Shown piece by piece: positions 17,909 to 27,673 of a stretch of DNA of 64,000 bases. The notes below the pieces were generated by a model. It was given only the letters and a program-made list of their open reading frames with translations, had not been told where the DNA came from and ran no database searches. The stretch is from the NCBI RefSeq assembly GCF_012689525.1, contig NZ_CP051516.1, positions 3,472,001 through 3,536,000 of the forward strand, in the 5' to 3' direction. Numbering within the stretch: the first letter of the stretch is position 1; each line of letters begins with the position of its first letter. This stretch comes from Paraburkholderia aromaticivorans (GTDB lineage Bacteria; Pseudomonadota; Gammaproteobacteria; Burkholderiales; Burkholderiaceae). The position numbers and the translations under genes were made by a program.

Positions 17909-18847
17909 TCAAGCCAGCCACACCGCAATCGTCAGCATCAGCAACAAAATCATCCACAGCACCACCGCGCGCCACACCAGCCCCACGGCCGATTGTAGCG
18001 TGCGCGGCGTGCAGTCGTCGCCGACCTGCAACGGGCCGCCGTCGCCGGTGGCGAGCGCGTCGAGGCTCGACGGCTCAGCCAGCGGCCCGCTCAGACGTGC
18101 GCCCAGGGCACCGCTGCCCGCGGCCAGCAACACGCCGTCGTTCGCATTCGGCCATTGGCGCGCATGGTTGCGCCATGCATAAATCGCGTCTTCGAAATTG
18201 CCGACGATCGCAAAGCCCAGCGACGTCAGCCGCGCCGGCACCCAGTCGATCACGAAGAAGGCACGCTGTGCGAAGCTCGAAAATGCGACGGTACGGTCAT
18301 CGACCGGCCGCGCCCACGTGCGGGCCAGATATTCGGCAATCCGATACAGCACTGCGCCCGCCGGACCGACCGGAATCAGAAACCAGAAGAACACGCCGAA
18401 CACGTGCCGATGCGAAGCGACCACCGCATGAATCAGCGTGTGGCGCACGATCTCGCTGACAGGCATGTCGACGGTATCAAGCCCGGTCCATTCGTTCAGG
18501 ATCTCACGCGCGCGCGGCACGTCATCGTTATTCAACGCGAGGTGAATGTCGGTGAAGTAATGACTGAACTGGCGGAAGCCCAGCGTGAAGTACAGCACCG
18601 CGACGTTCCACAGGAACGCCAGCGCAAAGTGAATGTGATACAGCACGTAGTAGACGAGCGCGACGACCAGCGTCCAGGGCACCACCACCACGAGCCAGGC
18701 GAGCAGGCCGTGCTTCGGCTTGCCGGCATCGAATCCGTGCGCCGCCGACTCCGCATGGTATTGAAGCAACGCGGACACCGGATTGTTCGGCGACAGCGCG
18801 CGTACCTGTTCAATGATCAGAGCCAGCAATACGGAGAAAAAAGTCAT
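17909..18847 (-). CDS. CobD/CbiB-family membrane protein
   Basis: 312 residues with 4-5 membrane segments. It resembles the CobD/CbiB family of adenosylcobinamide-phosphate synthases: TLGFRQFSHYFTDIHLAL, VSEIVRHTLIHAVVASHRHVFG, WVPARLTSLGFAIVGNFEDA. No other cobalamin gene is near, and this Burkholderiales branch (related to AmpE-like proteins) may not make cobalamin, so a role is not asserted. Confidence 0.75.
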   Translation of the reverse strand: MTFFSVLLALIIEQVRALSPNNPVSALLQYHAESAAHGFDAGKPKHGLLAWLVVVVPWTLVVALVYYVLYHIHFALAFLWNVAVLYFTLGFRQFSHYFTDIHLALNNDDVPRAREILNEWTGLDTVDMPVSEIVRHTLIHAVVASHRHVFGVFFWFLIPVGPAGAVLYRIAEYLARTWARPVDDRTVAFSSFAQRAFFVIDWVPARLTSLGFAIVGNFEDAIYAWRNHARQWPNANDGVLLAAGSGALGARLSGPLAEPSSLDALATGDGGPLQVGDDCTPRTLQSAVGLVWRAVVLWMILLLMLTIAVWLA

Positions 18848-18961
18848 GCGGTGCGCCGTGCTTTTCGAGTTTTACGATTGTTTTATAACGATAGCACAGG
18901 GTCGGATGCCACTGAGCGCGGACGTCGACAAACACCCGACAACTGCACAGTCCGACGCAAC

Positions 18962-19678
18962 TCAGGCCGCGAGGAACCGATAGAAGTTGCGCAGCATCGC
19001 CGCCGTCGCGCCCCAGATGAAATGGTGGCTACCGACTTCACTGCCATTCTCGTCAGCTTCAGCCGATGCGGCGCGCGGATACGGCATGGCGAAAAAGCGG
19101 CGCTCGCCGCCTTCATAGCGGAACACACGGACTTCGTGGTGCACGGGGTTCATCAGAAAGGCGAGCGGCACTTCGAAGACTTCGGCCACTTCGAGCGCGT
19201 CCGCCTTCACCGTGAACGGCGGATGCACGAGGCCGATCACCGGCGTCACGCGAAAACCGGTGCCCGTCAGATAGTCGGGCAATGCGCCGAGAATTTCCAC
19301 ACGCGATGGATCGAGACCGACCTCCTCCTCCGCTTCCCGCAGCGCGGTGGCTGTGGCGTCGGCGTCGAAGGGTTCGTGACGGCCGCCAGGAAAGCTCACC
19401 TGGCCTGCGTGATCGTTCAGATGGTCGGCACGCTGAGTCAGCAGTACGGTCAGGCCGTGCTCGCGGACCACCAGCGGCACCAGCACCGCCGCGACTCGCG
19501 GATCGGCGTGCGTATCGCGCCAGGGCGCGTCGACGATGCGCTCGGGGGTCCAGGCAAGACGCTGCTCAAAGCGTGCGCGCAGGCCGTCAGGCGTGAGACG
19601 CTCGCCGGCCACCGGCGGCAGATCGGCGCCCGTCGCTTCGACAGGCAAGGTTTCAGGCTCAAAGACGGGGCGGATCAA
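18962..19678 (-). CDS. CoA pyrophosphatase (Nudix hydrolase)
   Basis: 238 residues. The Nudix box GGRHEPFDADATATALREAEEEVGL fits GX5EX7REUXEEXGU, preceded by the family block RADHLNDHAGQVSFPGG typical of NudL/YeaB enzymes that split CoA and acyl-CoA to phosphopantetheine and 3',5'-ADP. Located between the CobD-like gene and rplS, same strand, but separated from rplS by a terminator. Confidence 0.9.
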   Translation of the reverse strand: MIRPVFEPETLPVEATGADLPPVAGERLTPDGLRARFEQRLAWTPERIVDAPWRDTHADPRVAAVLVPLVVREHGLTVLLTQRADHLNDHAGQVSFPGGRHEPFDADATATALREAEEEVGLDPSRVEILGALPDYLTGTGFRVTPVIGLVHPPFTVKADALEVAEVFEVPLAFLMNPVHHEVRVFRYEGGERRFFAMPYPRAASAEADENGSEVGSHHFIWGATAAMLRNFYRFLAA

Positions 19679-19732
19679 CGGGTCTCTCGAATGAGCGGAT
19701 AGGGGACATGCCGCTATTTTGACCTGGCAAAC

Positions 19733-19761
19733 AAAAAAGCACCCGCGAGGGGTGCTTTTTC
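19733..19761 (-). terminator. Terminator of the rpsP-rplS operon
   Basis: On the minus strand AAAAAGCACCC-CTCGC-GGGTGCTTTTTTG, directly after rplS. Confidence 0.85.
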
Positions 19762-19770
19762 TTACAGCTT

Positions 19771-20160
19771 TTACGCTTCCGGAGCAGCGCGGTCTTTCTT
19801 CGCGACCAGCTTTTCCTTGATCCGAGCCGACTTGCCCGAACGGTCGCGCAGGTAGTACAGCTTCGCACGACGCACATCGCCACGACGCTTCACGACGATG
19901 CTTGCCAGCAGCGGCGAGTACGTCTGGAACGTACGCTCGACGCCTTCGCCCGACGAAATCTTGCGGACGATGAACGACGAATTCAGACCACGGTTACGCT
20001 TGGCGATCACGACGCCTTCGTAAGCCTGAACACGCTTACGCGTACCTTCAACCACGTTCACGCTGACGATCACCGTATCGCCGGGGGCGAATTCGGGGAT
20101 GGTCTTCTCGCCGAGGGCGCGGCCGATTTCTTCCTGCTCGAGTATTGCAATCAGATTCAT
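19771..20160 (-). CDS. rplS: 50S ribosomal protein L19
   Basis: 129 residues. The start is set at the ATG at 20160, with AGGAG six bases upstream, rather than the in-frame GTG at 20163. The L19 signature [23 protein letters not shown] is visible. Last gene of rpsP-rimM-trmD-rplS; sits at the 30S-50S interface. Confidence 0.97.
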   Translation of the reverse strand: MNLIAILEQEEIGRALGEKTIPEFAPGDTVIVSVNVVEGTRKRVQAYEGVVIAKRNRGLNSSFIVRKISSGEGVERTFQTYSPLLASIVVKRRGDVRRAKLYYLRDRSGKSARIKEKLVAKKDRAAPEA

Positions 20161-20295
20161 CACTGACTCCTAAGTCCATCTTGTCGGCGTTCGTACCTGC
20201 CTTGCGGCTACGGCCCCGATAGAGGATGGGTTCACCTCTGGCGCCGTGCACGCATGCGCGGCGCCGCCTAATGTCCGCTTGAAAGACCCAAGGCT

Positions 20296-21063
20296 TTACG
20301 CCTTCGACTCTTCCTTCGCGAGACTCGCAAGCCATGCCTCGTCGGCACGGCTCAACATCTTGTTCTTTCTGGCCTTCACGATCAGATCCGGCCGTTTGTT
20401 CAACGTGTTGCGCAAGGCTTCCCGCCGACGCCACGCTTCGATCTCCGCATGATGGCCGCCGAGCAGCACATCGGGCACACGCACGCCGTCGTATTCCTCG
20501 GGACGCGTGTAGTGCGGGCAATCCAGCAGCACGTCGACAAAACTATCCTGCACCGCCGACTGCGAGTCGTTGAGCACGCCGGGCAACTGACGCACCACAG
20601 CGTCCATCAAGGCCATGGCCGGCAATTCGCCGCCCGACAGCACGAAGTCGCCAAGGCTGACTTCTTCGTCGACGACACGGTCCAGCAAACGCTGATCGAT
20701 CGCTTCATAGCGTCCGCACAACAGGATCAGGCCAGGTTCGGCCGCGAACTGCATGACGCGGTCGTGATTCAACGTGGCGCCTTGCGGCGACATCATCACG
20801 ACACGCGACGCGCCAATGCCCTGCTCCGCCTGCGCCGCTTTCGCCGCGCCGATCGCGTCTTCCAGCGGTTTGGCCAGCATCACCATGCCGGGGCCACCGC
20901 CATATGGGCGATCGTCGATCGTGCGGTAGTTGTCGATCGTAAAATCGCGCGGATTCCACGTACGCAACCCGTAGCGCTCCTGCTTCGCCGCTCGGCTGGT
21001 GATACCCCAGTCGGTTAGCGCGCGAAACATGTCCGGAAAGAGCGTAACGACATCGAACTGCAT
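20296..21063 (-). CDS. trmD: tRNA (guanine-37-N1)-methyltransferase
   Basis: 255 residues from the ATG at 21063 ([13 protein letters not shown]), preceded by GGAGAGA; an in-frame ATG at 21075 is less likely. Methylates G37 of tRNAs reading CNN codons using SAM. Trefoil-knot residues [22 protein letters not shown] and [13 protein letters not shown] are present. Confidence 0.97.
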   Translation of the reverse strand: MQFDVVTLFPDMFRALTDWGITSRAAKQERYGLRTWNPRDFTIDNYRTIDDRPYGGGPGMVMLAKPLEDAIGAAKAAQAEQGIGASRVVMMSPQGATLNHDRVMQFAAEPGLILLCGRYEAIDQRLLDRVVDEEVSLGDFVLSGGELPAMALMDAVVRQLPGVLNDSQSAVQDSFVDVLLDCPHYTRPEEYDGVRVPDVLLGGHHAEIEAWRRREALRNTLNKRPDLIVKARKNKMLSRADEAWLASLAKEESKA

Positions 21064-21088
21064 CGCTCTCTCCATTCAGCGAAATTAT

Positions 21089-21817
21089 TTAGTAATCGGC
21101 TTCCCAGTCGACAGTGATCTGCTTCGCCGCCTGGTCCACCGTTTTGACAAAGACGCCGACGAACGGGATCAAACGCTCGCCGGTGACCGGCTTGCCGCTT
21201 TTGTCGGTATCCGGGTATTCGATGCGCAACACCGAGTGCGCACCGTTGTCGATCATGTCTACAACCTTGCCGAGACTGACTCCGGCAACGTTCACCACAT
21301 CCAGGCCGAGCAGGTCGACCCAGTAGAACTCGTCGGCTTCGAGAGCCGGAAATTCACTGCGGCTGATATAGACGCGGGTGCCGCGCAGCACCAGAGCCAC
21401 ATCGCGGTCAGCGACGCCGCCCAGATGGGCAACCACACTGTCGCTATGCGTTTTCGCCTGCAATGACGGCGCCGATTTGCGCTCCTGGCCTTTGATCAGC
21501 CACCAGCGCTTCGCGCTCAGCAAAGCGTCGCCGCCGTGGCCGGCATCCGCATGCGCGGCTACCTTGACCCAGCCCTTGAGGCCGTAAGCGTCGACGATTG
21601 CGCCGACCTCGACCGCATCGGCCGGCCAGCTTTCCACCGTTTCCATGCGCATTTCTGCCGCACTGGAACCGGCGTTTGCAACTTGGGCTTTCGCCTTGCC
21701 TTCGGCATTTTCGACCGGCTTGCGGACGAACGCACCGAACGGCGCCTGACCAGACGTCTTCGCGCGCGGGGCTGCTGCCTTTACGCGACCTGAACTGCCG
21801 GAATCACGCTCAGACAT
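21089..21817 (-). CDS. rimM: Ribosome maturation factor RimM
   Basis: 242 residues. The conserved RimM part begins at about residue 69 ([18 protein letters not shown]) and includes the PRC-barrel end [15 protein letters not shown]...RLIPFV. The first 68 residues are a charged, Ala-rich extension lacking recognisable domains; a later start cannot be excluded, but no good internal ATG precedes the domain except Met57. Assists 16S 3'-domain folding with S19. Confidence 0.93.
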   Translation of the reverse strand: MSERDSGSSGRVKAAAPRAKTSGQAPFGAFVRKPVENAEGKAKAQVANAGSSAAEMRMETVESWPADAVEVGAIVDAYGLKGWVKVAAHADAGHGGDALLSAKRWWLIKGQERKSAPSLQAKTHSDSVVAHLGGVADRDVALVLRGTRVYISRSEFPALEADEFYWVDLLGLDVVNVAGVSLGKVVDMIDNGAHSVLRIEYPDTDKSGKPVTGERLIPFVGVFVKTVDQAAKQITVDWEADY

Positions 21818-21949
21818 AAGAACACCTCGAAGAGAACCTCGCTGCCAGCTTCGACGCCTGCTTCAGCATAACAACTCGCGCATCGGACTGCTCACGCAAA
21901 CCGCGCGAGCCGCCGGTCGAACCGACGACGATACGCATGCTAGCTACCA

Positions 21950-22204
21950 TTAAGCAGCCGGCTGCGCCTTTGCAGCTTCCTTCACGAGACGCTCGACGGT
22001 CGGCGACAGTTGTGCGCCAACGCCTTGCCAGTACGTCAGGCGGTCCTGAGCGATACGGAGGGACTCACCCTTCGTAGCGACCGGGTTGTAGAAGCCAACG
22101 CGCTCGATGAAGCGGCCGTCACGACGGTTACGCGAATCGGTTGCGACGATGTTGTAGAACGGGCGCTTCTTGGAGCCGCCACGAGCCAAGCGGATGATGA
22201 CCAT
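21950..22204 (-). CDS. rpsP: 30S ribosomal protein S16
   Basis: 84 residues from the ATG at 22204 ([20 protein letters not shown]). First gene of the rpsP-rimM-trmD-rplS operon, behind a good sigma-70 promoter. Confidence 0.97.
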   Translation of the reverse strand: MVIIRLARGGSKKRPFYNIVATDSRNRRDGRFIERVGFYNPVATKGESLRIAQDRLTYWQGVGAQLSPTVERLVKEAAKAQPAA

Positions 22205-22249
22205 ACTAGAATCCTTGAAAACCGGGGTTCGGAACGACTGAAACACGCG

Positions 22250-22278
22250 ATTATAGCGGGAAACTGACGCCATAACAA
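22250..22278 (-). promoter_or_regulatory. Sigma-70 promoter of the rpsP operon
   Basis: On the minus strand TTGTTA (22278-22273), 17-base spacer, TATAAT (22255-22250). Predicted start near 22243, leader about 39 bases. Confidence 0.7.
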
Positions 22279-22376
22279 ACACTTACCCGGATAAACTGAG
22301 CGGCGGGGTTGCGCCAGCCATACAGGCGGGAACTCCGAACCACGTCGAAACGCCCGAATTACCTGACGGAGCGCCC

Positions 22377-23561
22377 GTGAAACTCCTGCCGCCAATTGTG
22401 TTTTTGCGCGCTTTTTTTACCGCCGCCATACGGTTCGCCTCCTCGGCGCGCGCTGCGCGAAGCCGGGCCCTGCGCACAGGCGCGGCCGTGCTGCTCGCCT
22501 CAACTGCCCTGCCGGCGCTCGCCGCGCTGCCGGTCGACCGGATCAAGGTGCCGCCGGGCTTCCATATCGAGGTCTTGTCGGATGCCGTGCCGAGCGCACG
22601 AGCCATGGCGCTCTCGCCGAAGGGCATTCTTTATATAGGCAGCCTCGACGGCCACGTCTACGCGCTCGAATTGCAAAACGGACGCGTAACGGCCCGCCAC
22701 GTGATCGCTTCCGGCCTGGAAACGCCGGCGGGCGTGGCGTGGCACGATGGCGCGCTCTATGTATCCGCAGTGTCGAAAATTGTACGCTTCGATGCGATCG
22801 ATACTCACCTGAACGATCCGCCCAAACCCGCCGTCGTGATCGACACGTTGCCCACGGAGACGCACCACGGCTGGAAATTCATCGCGTTCGGCCCGGACGG
22901 CAAGCTGTACGTGCCGCAAGGTGCGCCCTGCAACGTATGCCTGAAAGATCGCAACCGCTTCGCGCTGATCGGCCGCATGGACGCGGATGGCAGTCACTAC
23001 GAGGTCGTGGCGCGCGGCATCCGCAATTCGGTCGGCTTCGCGTGGCATCCCGTGACGCATGAACTGTGGTTCACCGATAACGGCCGCGACCTGCTTGGCG
23101 ACGACGTGCCGGACGACAAGCTCAACCGCGCGCCGCGCGCCGGGATGGATTTCGGCTTTCCGTACTGCCATGGCGGCGACACGCCCGATCCCGAGTTCGG
23201 CAAAGACCATCCGTGCAATGCGTTTACACCGCCTGTGGTCAAACTCGGTGCGCATGTAGCGGCGCTCGGCATGCGCTTTTACGACGGCTCGATGTTTCCG
23301 GCCACGTACCGGAACAGTATTTTTATCGCCGAGCACGGTTCGTGGAATCGCAGCAAGAAGGTCGGCTATCGCGTCGTGCACGTGATTACGGACCCGGATG
23401 GCAGCAATGCCCACCAGGAAGTGTTTGCCGAAGGCTGGCTCCAGCCCGGCGAAACCGAATGGGGACGCCCCGCCGACGTGCTGCCACTGCCCGACGGTTC
23501 GCTACTGATCAGCGACGATTACGCCGGCGCTGTCTATCGCGTCACCTATTCGGCGCCGTAG
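22377..23561 (+). CDS. Sorbosone dehydrogenase-like exported PQQ beta-propeller
   Basis: 394 residues from a GTG start at 22377, chosen for GGAG eight bases upstream. A long n-region precedes the signal peptide (LLASTALPALA). The rest is a six-bladed propeller of the GDH/sorbosone dehydrogenase family: VPPGFHIEVLSD, GLETPAGVAWHDGALYVS, HHGWKFIAFGPDGKLYVPQG, RNSVGFAWHP, FTDNGRDLLGDD, IAEHGSWNRSKKVGYRV. Periplasmic oxidation of an aldose or alcohol is likely; the substrate is unknown. Two Cys pairs (CNVC; C...C) are present in the propeller. Confidence 0.85.
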   Translation: MKLLPPIVFLRAFFTAAIRFASSARAARSRALRTGAAVLLASTALPALAALPVDRIKVPPGFHIEVLSDAVPSARAMALSPKGILYIGSLDGHVYALELQNGRVTARHVIASGLETPAGVAWHDGALYVSAVSKIVRFDAIDTHLNDPPKPAVVIDTLPTETHHGWKFIAFGPDGKLYVPQGAPCNVCLKDRNRFALIGRMDADGSHYEVVARGIRNSVGFAWHPVTHELWFTDNGRDLLGDDVPDDKLNRAPRAGMDFGFPYCHGGDTPDPEFGKDHPCNAFTPPVVKLGAHVAALGMRFYDGSMFPATYRNSIFIAEHGSWNRSKKVGYRVVHVITDPDGSNAHQEVFAEGWLQPGETEWGRPADVLPLPDGSLLISDDYAGAVYRVTYSAP

Positions 23562-23880
23562 CCCGCCTCAAGTGGCAAGCAGCGTCAAACGCCGAGCGCT
23601 CGAAAAGCTTGTTCAGTCAATCGAGCGCCGACACCCGCGCCGCCGATCCAGCCAGATCCGGCGCTCCTCACACCACTCGCCAAGCTGCCTTGATCACCCG
23701 CTTCGCCGCTGCACCGCTGCCGTAACCACCAACCCTTCGCCCCGCGGCTGAGAGCGCCCCCGACCCTGCCGCGACCACTCGTCAAGTGACCGGCGGCCCG
23801 CGGCGGGCGTAGAATGCGCGTCGGTCCGCACGCGCCGCGCGCCGCTCCTTTCGACCGCCTGTCACTCTGCTCTGGCCTAC
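23562..23880. other. Intergenic region before the TM2 gene
   Basis: 319 bases with no supported gene. A promoter-like pair GTGACC (23786-23791), 18 bases, TAGAAT (23810-23815) lies upstream of the TM2 gene. Confidence 0.5.
23786..23815 (+). promoter_or_regulatory. Candidate promoter of the TM2 gene
   Basis: GTGACC, 18-base spacer, TAGAAT; predicted leader about 60 bases. Confidence 0.4.
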
Positions 23881-24348
23881 ATGTCCACCCTTGTCTCGAC
23901 TTCCCCGCGTTTCAGATCCAAAACGATTACCGCCGCACTGGCGTTCTTCTTCGGCAGCCTCGGCGCTCACCGGTTCTATCTGTACGGCATGCGCGACATC
24001 TACGGCTGGGCACACGTGATCGGCACGCTGATCGGCATTCCGGGCGCCATGCTGTTGGTGGCGAGCGAACGGTCTTCGATGCTCGGCTGGGCGCTGGCCT
24101 TTCCCGGTGCTGTCTCGCCGCTCGCCGCGTTTCTCGCCGCGATCGTCTACGGGCTGCGTCCGGACGAAAAGTGGGACGCGCAGTTCAACGCTCAGACGCA
24201 ACGCAAAAGCCGCTCCGGCTGGACGGTCATTTTCGTCGTGATCTTTTCGCTGCTGATCGGCGCCTTCCTGCTGATGACAGGCCTCGCCATTTCGTTCCAG
24301 ACGTACTTCGAAAGCCAGGTGCAGGCGGCCAAAGCGCTCTCGCAGTGA
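23881..24348 (+). CDS. TM2-domain membrane protein
   Basis: 155 residues. The TM2 signature is clear near the N-terminus (FFFGSLGAHRFYLYGMRDIYG), with membrane segments around residues 18-60, 68-90 and 113-138. Function unknown for bacterial members. Convergent with the radical SAM gene, ending 16 bases from it. Confidence 0.85.
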   Translation: MSTLVSTSPRFRSKTITAALAFFFGSLGAHRFYLYGMRDIYGWAHVIGTLIGIPGAMLLVASERSSMLGWALAFPGAVSPLAAFLAAIVYGLRPDEKWDAQFNAQTQRKSRSGWTVIFVVIFSLLIGAFLLMTGLAISFQTYFESQVQAAKALSQ

Positions 24349-24364
24349 TCCGCCGCGCGCCGCG

Positions 24365-25510
24365 CTAGAAAAGATCCAGTTGAGGGTCGTCGCGCGGCGG
24401 TTCGACGGGGCGCGGCGCCTCGACCCCGCGAAAGTGCGACATATCCAGAATGCCGCGATCACGCAGATTCAGGCCCAGGCGGCGCGCCGCCTTGTGGAAT
24501 CGCTGCTTGAGCAGATCCGCCCACAAGCCTTCACCCTTCATGCGCGTGGAAAAGGACGAGTCATAATCCTTCCCACCCCGCATGTCCCGCACGCGGCCCA
24601 TCACCCGTTCAGCACGATCGGGAAAGTGCGCCGCGAGCCAATCTTTGAATAACGGCGCGACTTCCCACGGCAGACGCAGCACGATATAGCTTGCATTGCT
24701 CGCGCCAGCCTCCGCACAGGCCTCCAGCACGCGCTCCATGTCCGGTTCGGTGACGAACGGAATCACCGGCGCGATGCTGACGCCGACCGGGATGCCCGCC
24801 TCGCTCAACGTGCGGATGGTGCGCAGTCGCCGCGACGGCGTGGCCGCGCGCGGCTCGAGCGTGCGAGCGATCTCGGCGTCCAGCGTAGTGATCGTAATGG
24901 CCGCCATGAATTGCCCGCGCGCCGCCATGGGCGCCAGCAGATCGAGATCGCGTTCGATCAGCGACGACTTGGTGATCGCCGCAAACGGATGGTGACGTTC
25001 GCTGAGCACTTCGATCACCCTGCGCGTGAGTCGCAGGTCACGCTCGACGGGCTGCCAGGCATCCGTATTGACGCCCAGCGCGATCGGCTCCGGCACGTAC
25101 GACTTCTTCGACAATTCCCGCTCGAGCAACTCCGGCGCATTAATCTTGGCGTAGATCCGGCTTTCGAAGTCGAGCCCCGGCGACAGCCCCAGATAACTGT
25201 GCGTGGGCCGTGCGAAGCAATATATGCAGCCGTGCTCGCAGCCGCGATACGGGTTAAGCGACACGCTGAACGGAATATCCGGCGATGCATTGCGCGTAAG
25301 AATGGTCTTGGCCCGCTCTTCGAAGACCTGCGTGCGCAAGACCTTGGGCTCGTCATCGTCTTCCGGCGCCGACAGCCAGCCGTCGTCCACCGCTTCGCGC
25401 TGGTCGACTTCGTAGCGGCCTTGCAGGTTCGTCACTGCGCCACGGCCCTTGCGAGGCGCGGGCGGCGCGATCGGAAATTCGTTGACGAAGTGGGAGTCGG
25501 AGTCGGTCAC
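24365..25510 (-). CDS. Radical SAM protein, PA0069 family
   Basis: 381 residues if the GTG at 25510 is used; the frame is open to a TTG at 25543 with no ribosome site. The [4Fe-4S] cluster motif is CEHGCIYC, preceded by SVSLNPYRG and followed by FARPTHSYLG, as in SplB-like PA0069-family proteins. The C-terminus is FRGVEAPRPVEPPRDDPQLDLF. A LexA-type operator overlaps the putative promoter, so damage-inducible expression is likely. The reaction is unknown. Confidence 0.9.
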   Translation of the reverse strand: MTDSDSHFVNEFPIAPPAPRKGRGAVTNLQGRYEVDQREAVDDGWLSAPEDDDEPKVLRTQVFEERAKTILTRNASPDIPFSVSLNPYRGCEHGCIYCFARPTHSYLGLSPGLDFESRIYAKINAPELLERELSKKSYVPEPIALGVNTDAWQPVERDLRLTRRVIEVLSERHHPFAAITKSSLIERDLDLLAPMAARGQFMAAITITTLDAEIARTLEPRAATPSRRLRTIRTLSEAGIPVGVSIAPVIPFVTEPDMERVLEACAEAGASNASYIVLRLPWEVAPLFKDWLAAHFPDRAERVMGRVRDMRGGKDYDSSFSTRMKGEGLWADLLKQRFHKAARRLGLNLRDRGILDMSHFRGVEAPRPVEPPRDDPQLDLF

Positions 25511-25548
25511 GGCTTGAACACGCAAAAACGGAAAACGGCGCAAAACGC

Positions 25549-25564
25549 CTGTACAAATATACAG
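25549..25564. promoter_or_regulatory. LexA-type operator (SOS box)
   Basis: CTGTACAAATATACAG fits CTGT-N8-ACAG. Read on the minus strand it contains TATATT (25561-25556), which with TCGACA (25583-25578) and a 16-base spacer forms a good sigma-70 promoter for the radical SAM gene. LexA binding would therefore block the -10. Confidence 0.75.
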
Positions 25565-25608
25565 TGTTTACGCCGTTTGTCGAGCCCCGCCGAGCGCTGT
25601 TGTGCCGT

Positions 25609-26097
25609 TCAATCCCCTACCGGAATCATCAGCGTTTCCTTGATCTCCTCCATCACGACGTAGCTTTTCGACTGCACCGCGCCAGGCAGTTGCAGCAGGA
25701 TGTCGCCCAGCAGCTTCCGGTAATCGGCCATTTCGCCGATGCGCGCCTTGATCAGATAGTCGAAATCGCCCGATACCAAATGGCACTCCAGCACCTCGGG
25801 GATCTTCTGCACCTCGCGGCGGAACTGATCGAACATGTTGCCGCTCTTGTGAGCCAGCGTGATCTCGACGAACACCAGCAGCGCCGCGCCTAACTCCGCC
25901 GGGTTCACGCGCGCGTGGTAGCCGGTGATCACACCGTCGCGCTCCATCCGCTTGACGCGCTCGATACACGGCGTGACCGATAGTCCCACCTGTTCGGCCA
26001 GGTCCTTCATGGCCATGCGGCCGTCCTGCTGCAGCAGCCGCAGGATCTTGTGATCGAGTTTGTCGAGGGACCGGACCGGTTGGCGCTGTGTACGCAT
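25609..26097 (-). CDS. Lrp/AsnC-family regulator, probably of dadA
   Basis: 162 residues. N-terminal AsnC helix-turn-helix (LDKLDHKILRLLQQDGRMAMKDLAEQVGLS) and C-terminal RAM effector domain (HLVSGDFDYLIKARIGEMADY). Divergent from dadA with a 167-base AT-rich intergenic, an arrangement typical of DadR/BkdR-type regulators that respond to alanine or other amino acids. Control of dadA is inferred from position. Confidence 0.9.
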   Translation of the reverse strand: MRTQRQPVRSLDKLDHKILRLLQQDGRMAMKDLAEQVGLSVTPCIERVKRMERDGVITGYHARVNPAELGAALLVFVEITLAHKSGNMFDQFRREVQKIPEVLECHLVSGDFDYLIKARIGEMADYRKLLGDILLQLPGAVQSKSYVVMEEIKETLMIPVGD

Positions 26098-26264
26098 GAT
26101 ATTTTTGCTGAAAATCTTGAAAATACAATAACAAAACCTACCTGACTGTTAATAGTATAGCGGTTAACACTGGACGATCCGCGATACACCTTGTTAATCG
26201 AACGAATTCCAACGAATCGACAAGCGCACCGTCCTCAGACCTCATTTGAATACCTGGAGCATCT

Positions 26265-27551
26265 ATGCGAGTCGTCGTTTTGGGCAGTGGCGTCGTCGGC
26301 GTGACCAGCGCGTATTACCTGGCGCGCGCGGGGCACGAAGTGACCGTTATCGATCGCGAGGCCGGCCCGGCGCTCGAAACCAGTTTCGCCAACGCCGGCC
26401 AGATCTCGCCGGGCTACGCGTCGCCGTGGGCTGCGCCGGGCGTGCCGCTGAAGGCCGTCAAGTGGATGTTCCAGAAACACGCGCCGCTGGCAATCCGCCT
26501 CGACGGCACGCAATTCCAGTTGCAGTGGATGTGGCAGATGCTGCAGAACTGCACGTCGTCGCGTTATGCGGTGAACAAGGGCCGCATGGTTCGCCTCGCC
26601 GAATACAGCCGCGACTGTCTGCAAGCGCTGCGCGCCGAAACCGGCATCCAGTACGAAGGCCGCGCCGGCGGCACGCTCCAGGTGTTCCGCACGCAGCAGC
26701 AATTCGAAGGCGCAGCGAAAGACATCGCCGTGCTGGAGGAAGCCAATGTGCCGTATGAACTGCTGTCGCCTGCCGAACTCGCGCGGGCCGAACCGGCGCT
26801 CGCCGCGGTGTCGCACAAGCTGACCGGCGGTCTGCGCCTGCCGGGCGACGAAACCGGCGACTGCCAGATGTTCACCACGCGCCTCGCCGCGCTGGCTGAG
26901 GAACTGGGCGTCAAATTTCGTTACAACACGCCGATCGACGCACTCGCGATGGCCGGCGACCGCATCGCCGGCGTGAAGTGCGGCGAGGAACTGGTGCGCG
27001 CGGATTCGTTCGTCGTCGCGCTGGGTTCGTACTCGACCCAGTTCCTGTCCGGTCTCGTGAAGATTCCGGTCTATCCGCTCAAGGGTTATTCGATCACTGC
27101 GCCGATCGTCAACGAAGCGTCGGCGCCAGTGTCGACCGTGCTCGACGAAACGTACAAGATCGCGATCACGCGTTTCGACGACCGGATTCGTGTGGGCGGC
27201 ATGGCCGAGATTGTCGGTTTCGACAAATCGCTGCGCCAGGCGCGCCGCGAAACGCTCGAACTGTGCGTGAACGATCTGTTCCCGGGCGGCGGCGATACGT
27301 CGAAGGCCACCTTCTGGACCGGTCTGCGTCCGATGACGCCGGACGGCACGCCGATCGTCGGCCGCACGCTGGTGCCGAACCTGTTCCTGAACACGGGCCA
27401 CGGCACGCTGGGCTGGACGATGTCGTGCGGCTCGGGGCAGCTGCTCGCCGACGTGATGTCGGGCAAGCAACCGGCCATCAAGGCGGACGATCTGTCGGTG
27501 CATCGCTATCTCGGCGAGATTGGCGGTGCGCATCGCCCGGCTTATGCCTAA
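26265..27551 (+). CDS. dadA: D-amino acid dehydrogenase small subunit
   Basis: 428 residues. FAD enzyme oxidising D-alanine and other D-amino acids to 2-oxo acids at the membrane. FAD-binding [29 protein letters not shown] at the N-terminus; [16 protein letters not shown] and [16 protein letters not shown] at the C-terminus. Start ATG at 26265 with a TGGAG ribosome site. No alanine racemase gene is adjacent. Confidence 0.95.
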   Translation: MRVVVLGSGVVGVTSAYYLARAGHEVTVIDREAGPALETSFANAGQISPGYASPWAAPGVPLKAVKWMFQKHAPLAIRLDGTQFQLQWMWQMLQNCTSSRYAVNKGRMVRLAEYSRDCLQALRAETGIQYEGRAGGTLQVFRTQQQFEGAAKDIAVLEEANVPYELLSPAELARAEPALAAVSHKLTGGLRLPGDETGDCQMFTTRLAALAEELGVKFRYNTPIDALAMAGDRIAGVKCGEELVRADSFVVALGSYSTQFLSGLVKIPVYPLKGYSITAPIVNEASAPVSTVLDETYKIAITRFDDRIRVGGMAEIVGFDKSLRQARRETLELCVNDLFPGGGDTSKATFWTGLRPMTPDGTPIVGRTLVPNLFLNTGHGTLGWTMSCGSGQLLADVMSGKQPAIKADDLSVHRYLGEIGGAHRPAYA

Positions 27552-27610
27552 GGTTTAACAACGCTTCGCGAGCGGTTGAGCTGGTTTGCGATCTCACAGA
27601 TCGGCGCGAC

Positions 27611-27646
27611 AAAACAAACGGCGCCTCACAGGCGCCGTTTGTTTTT
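27611..27646. terminator. Bidirectional terminator after dadA
   Basis: A perfect 16-bp stem AAAACAAACGGCGCCT / AGGCGCCGTTTGTTTT with a 3-base loop, between convergent dadA and the acyl-CoA dehydrogenase gene. Confidence 0.9.
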
Positions 27647-27673
27647 ATACGCGGAACAGAAGCCGAAGCAACG

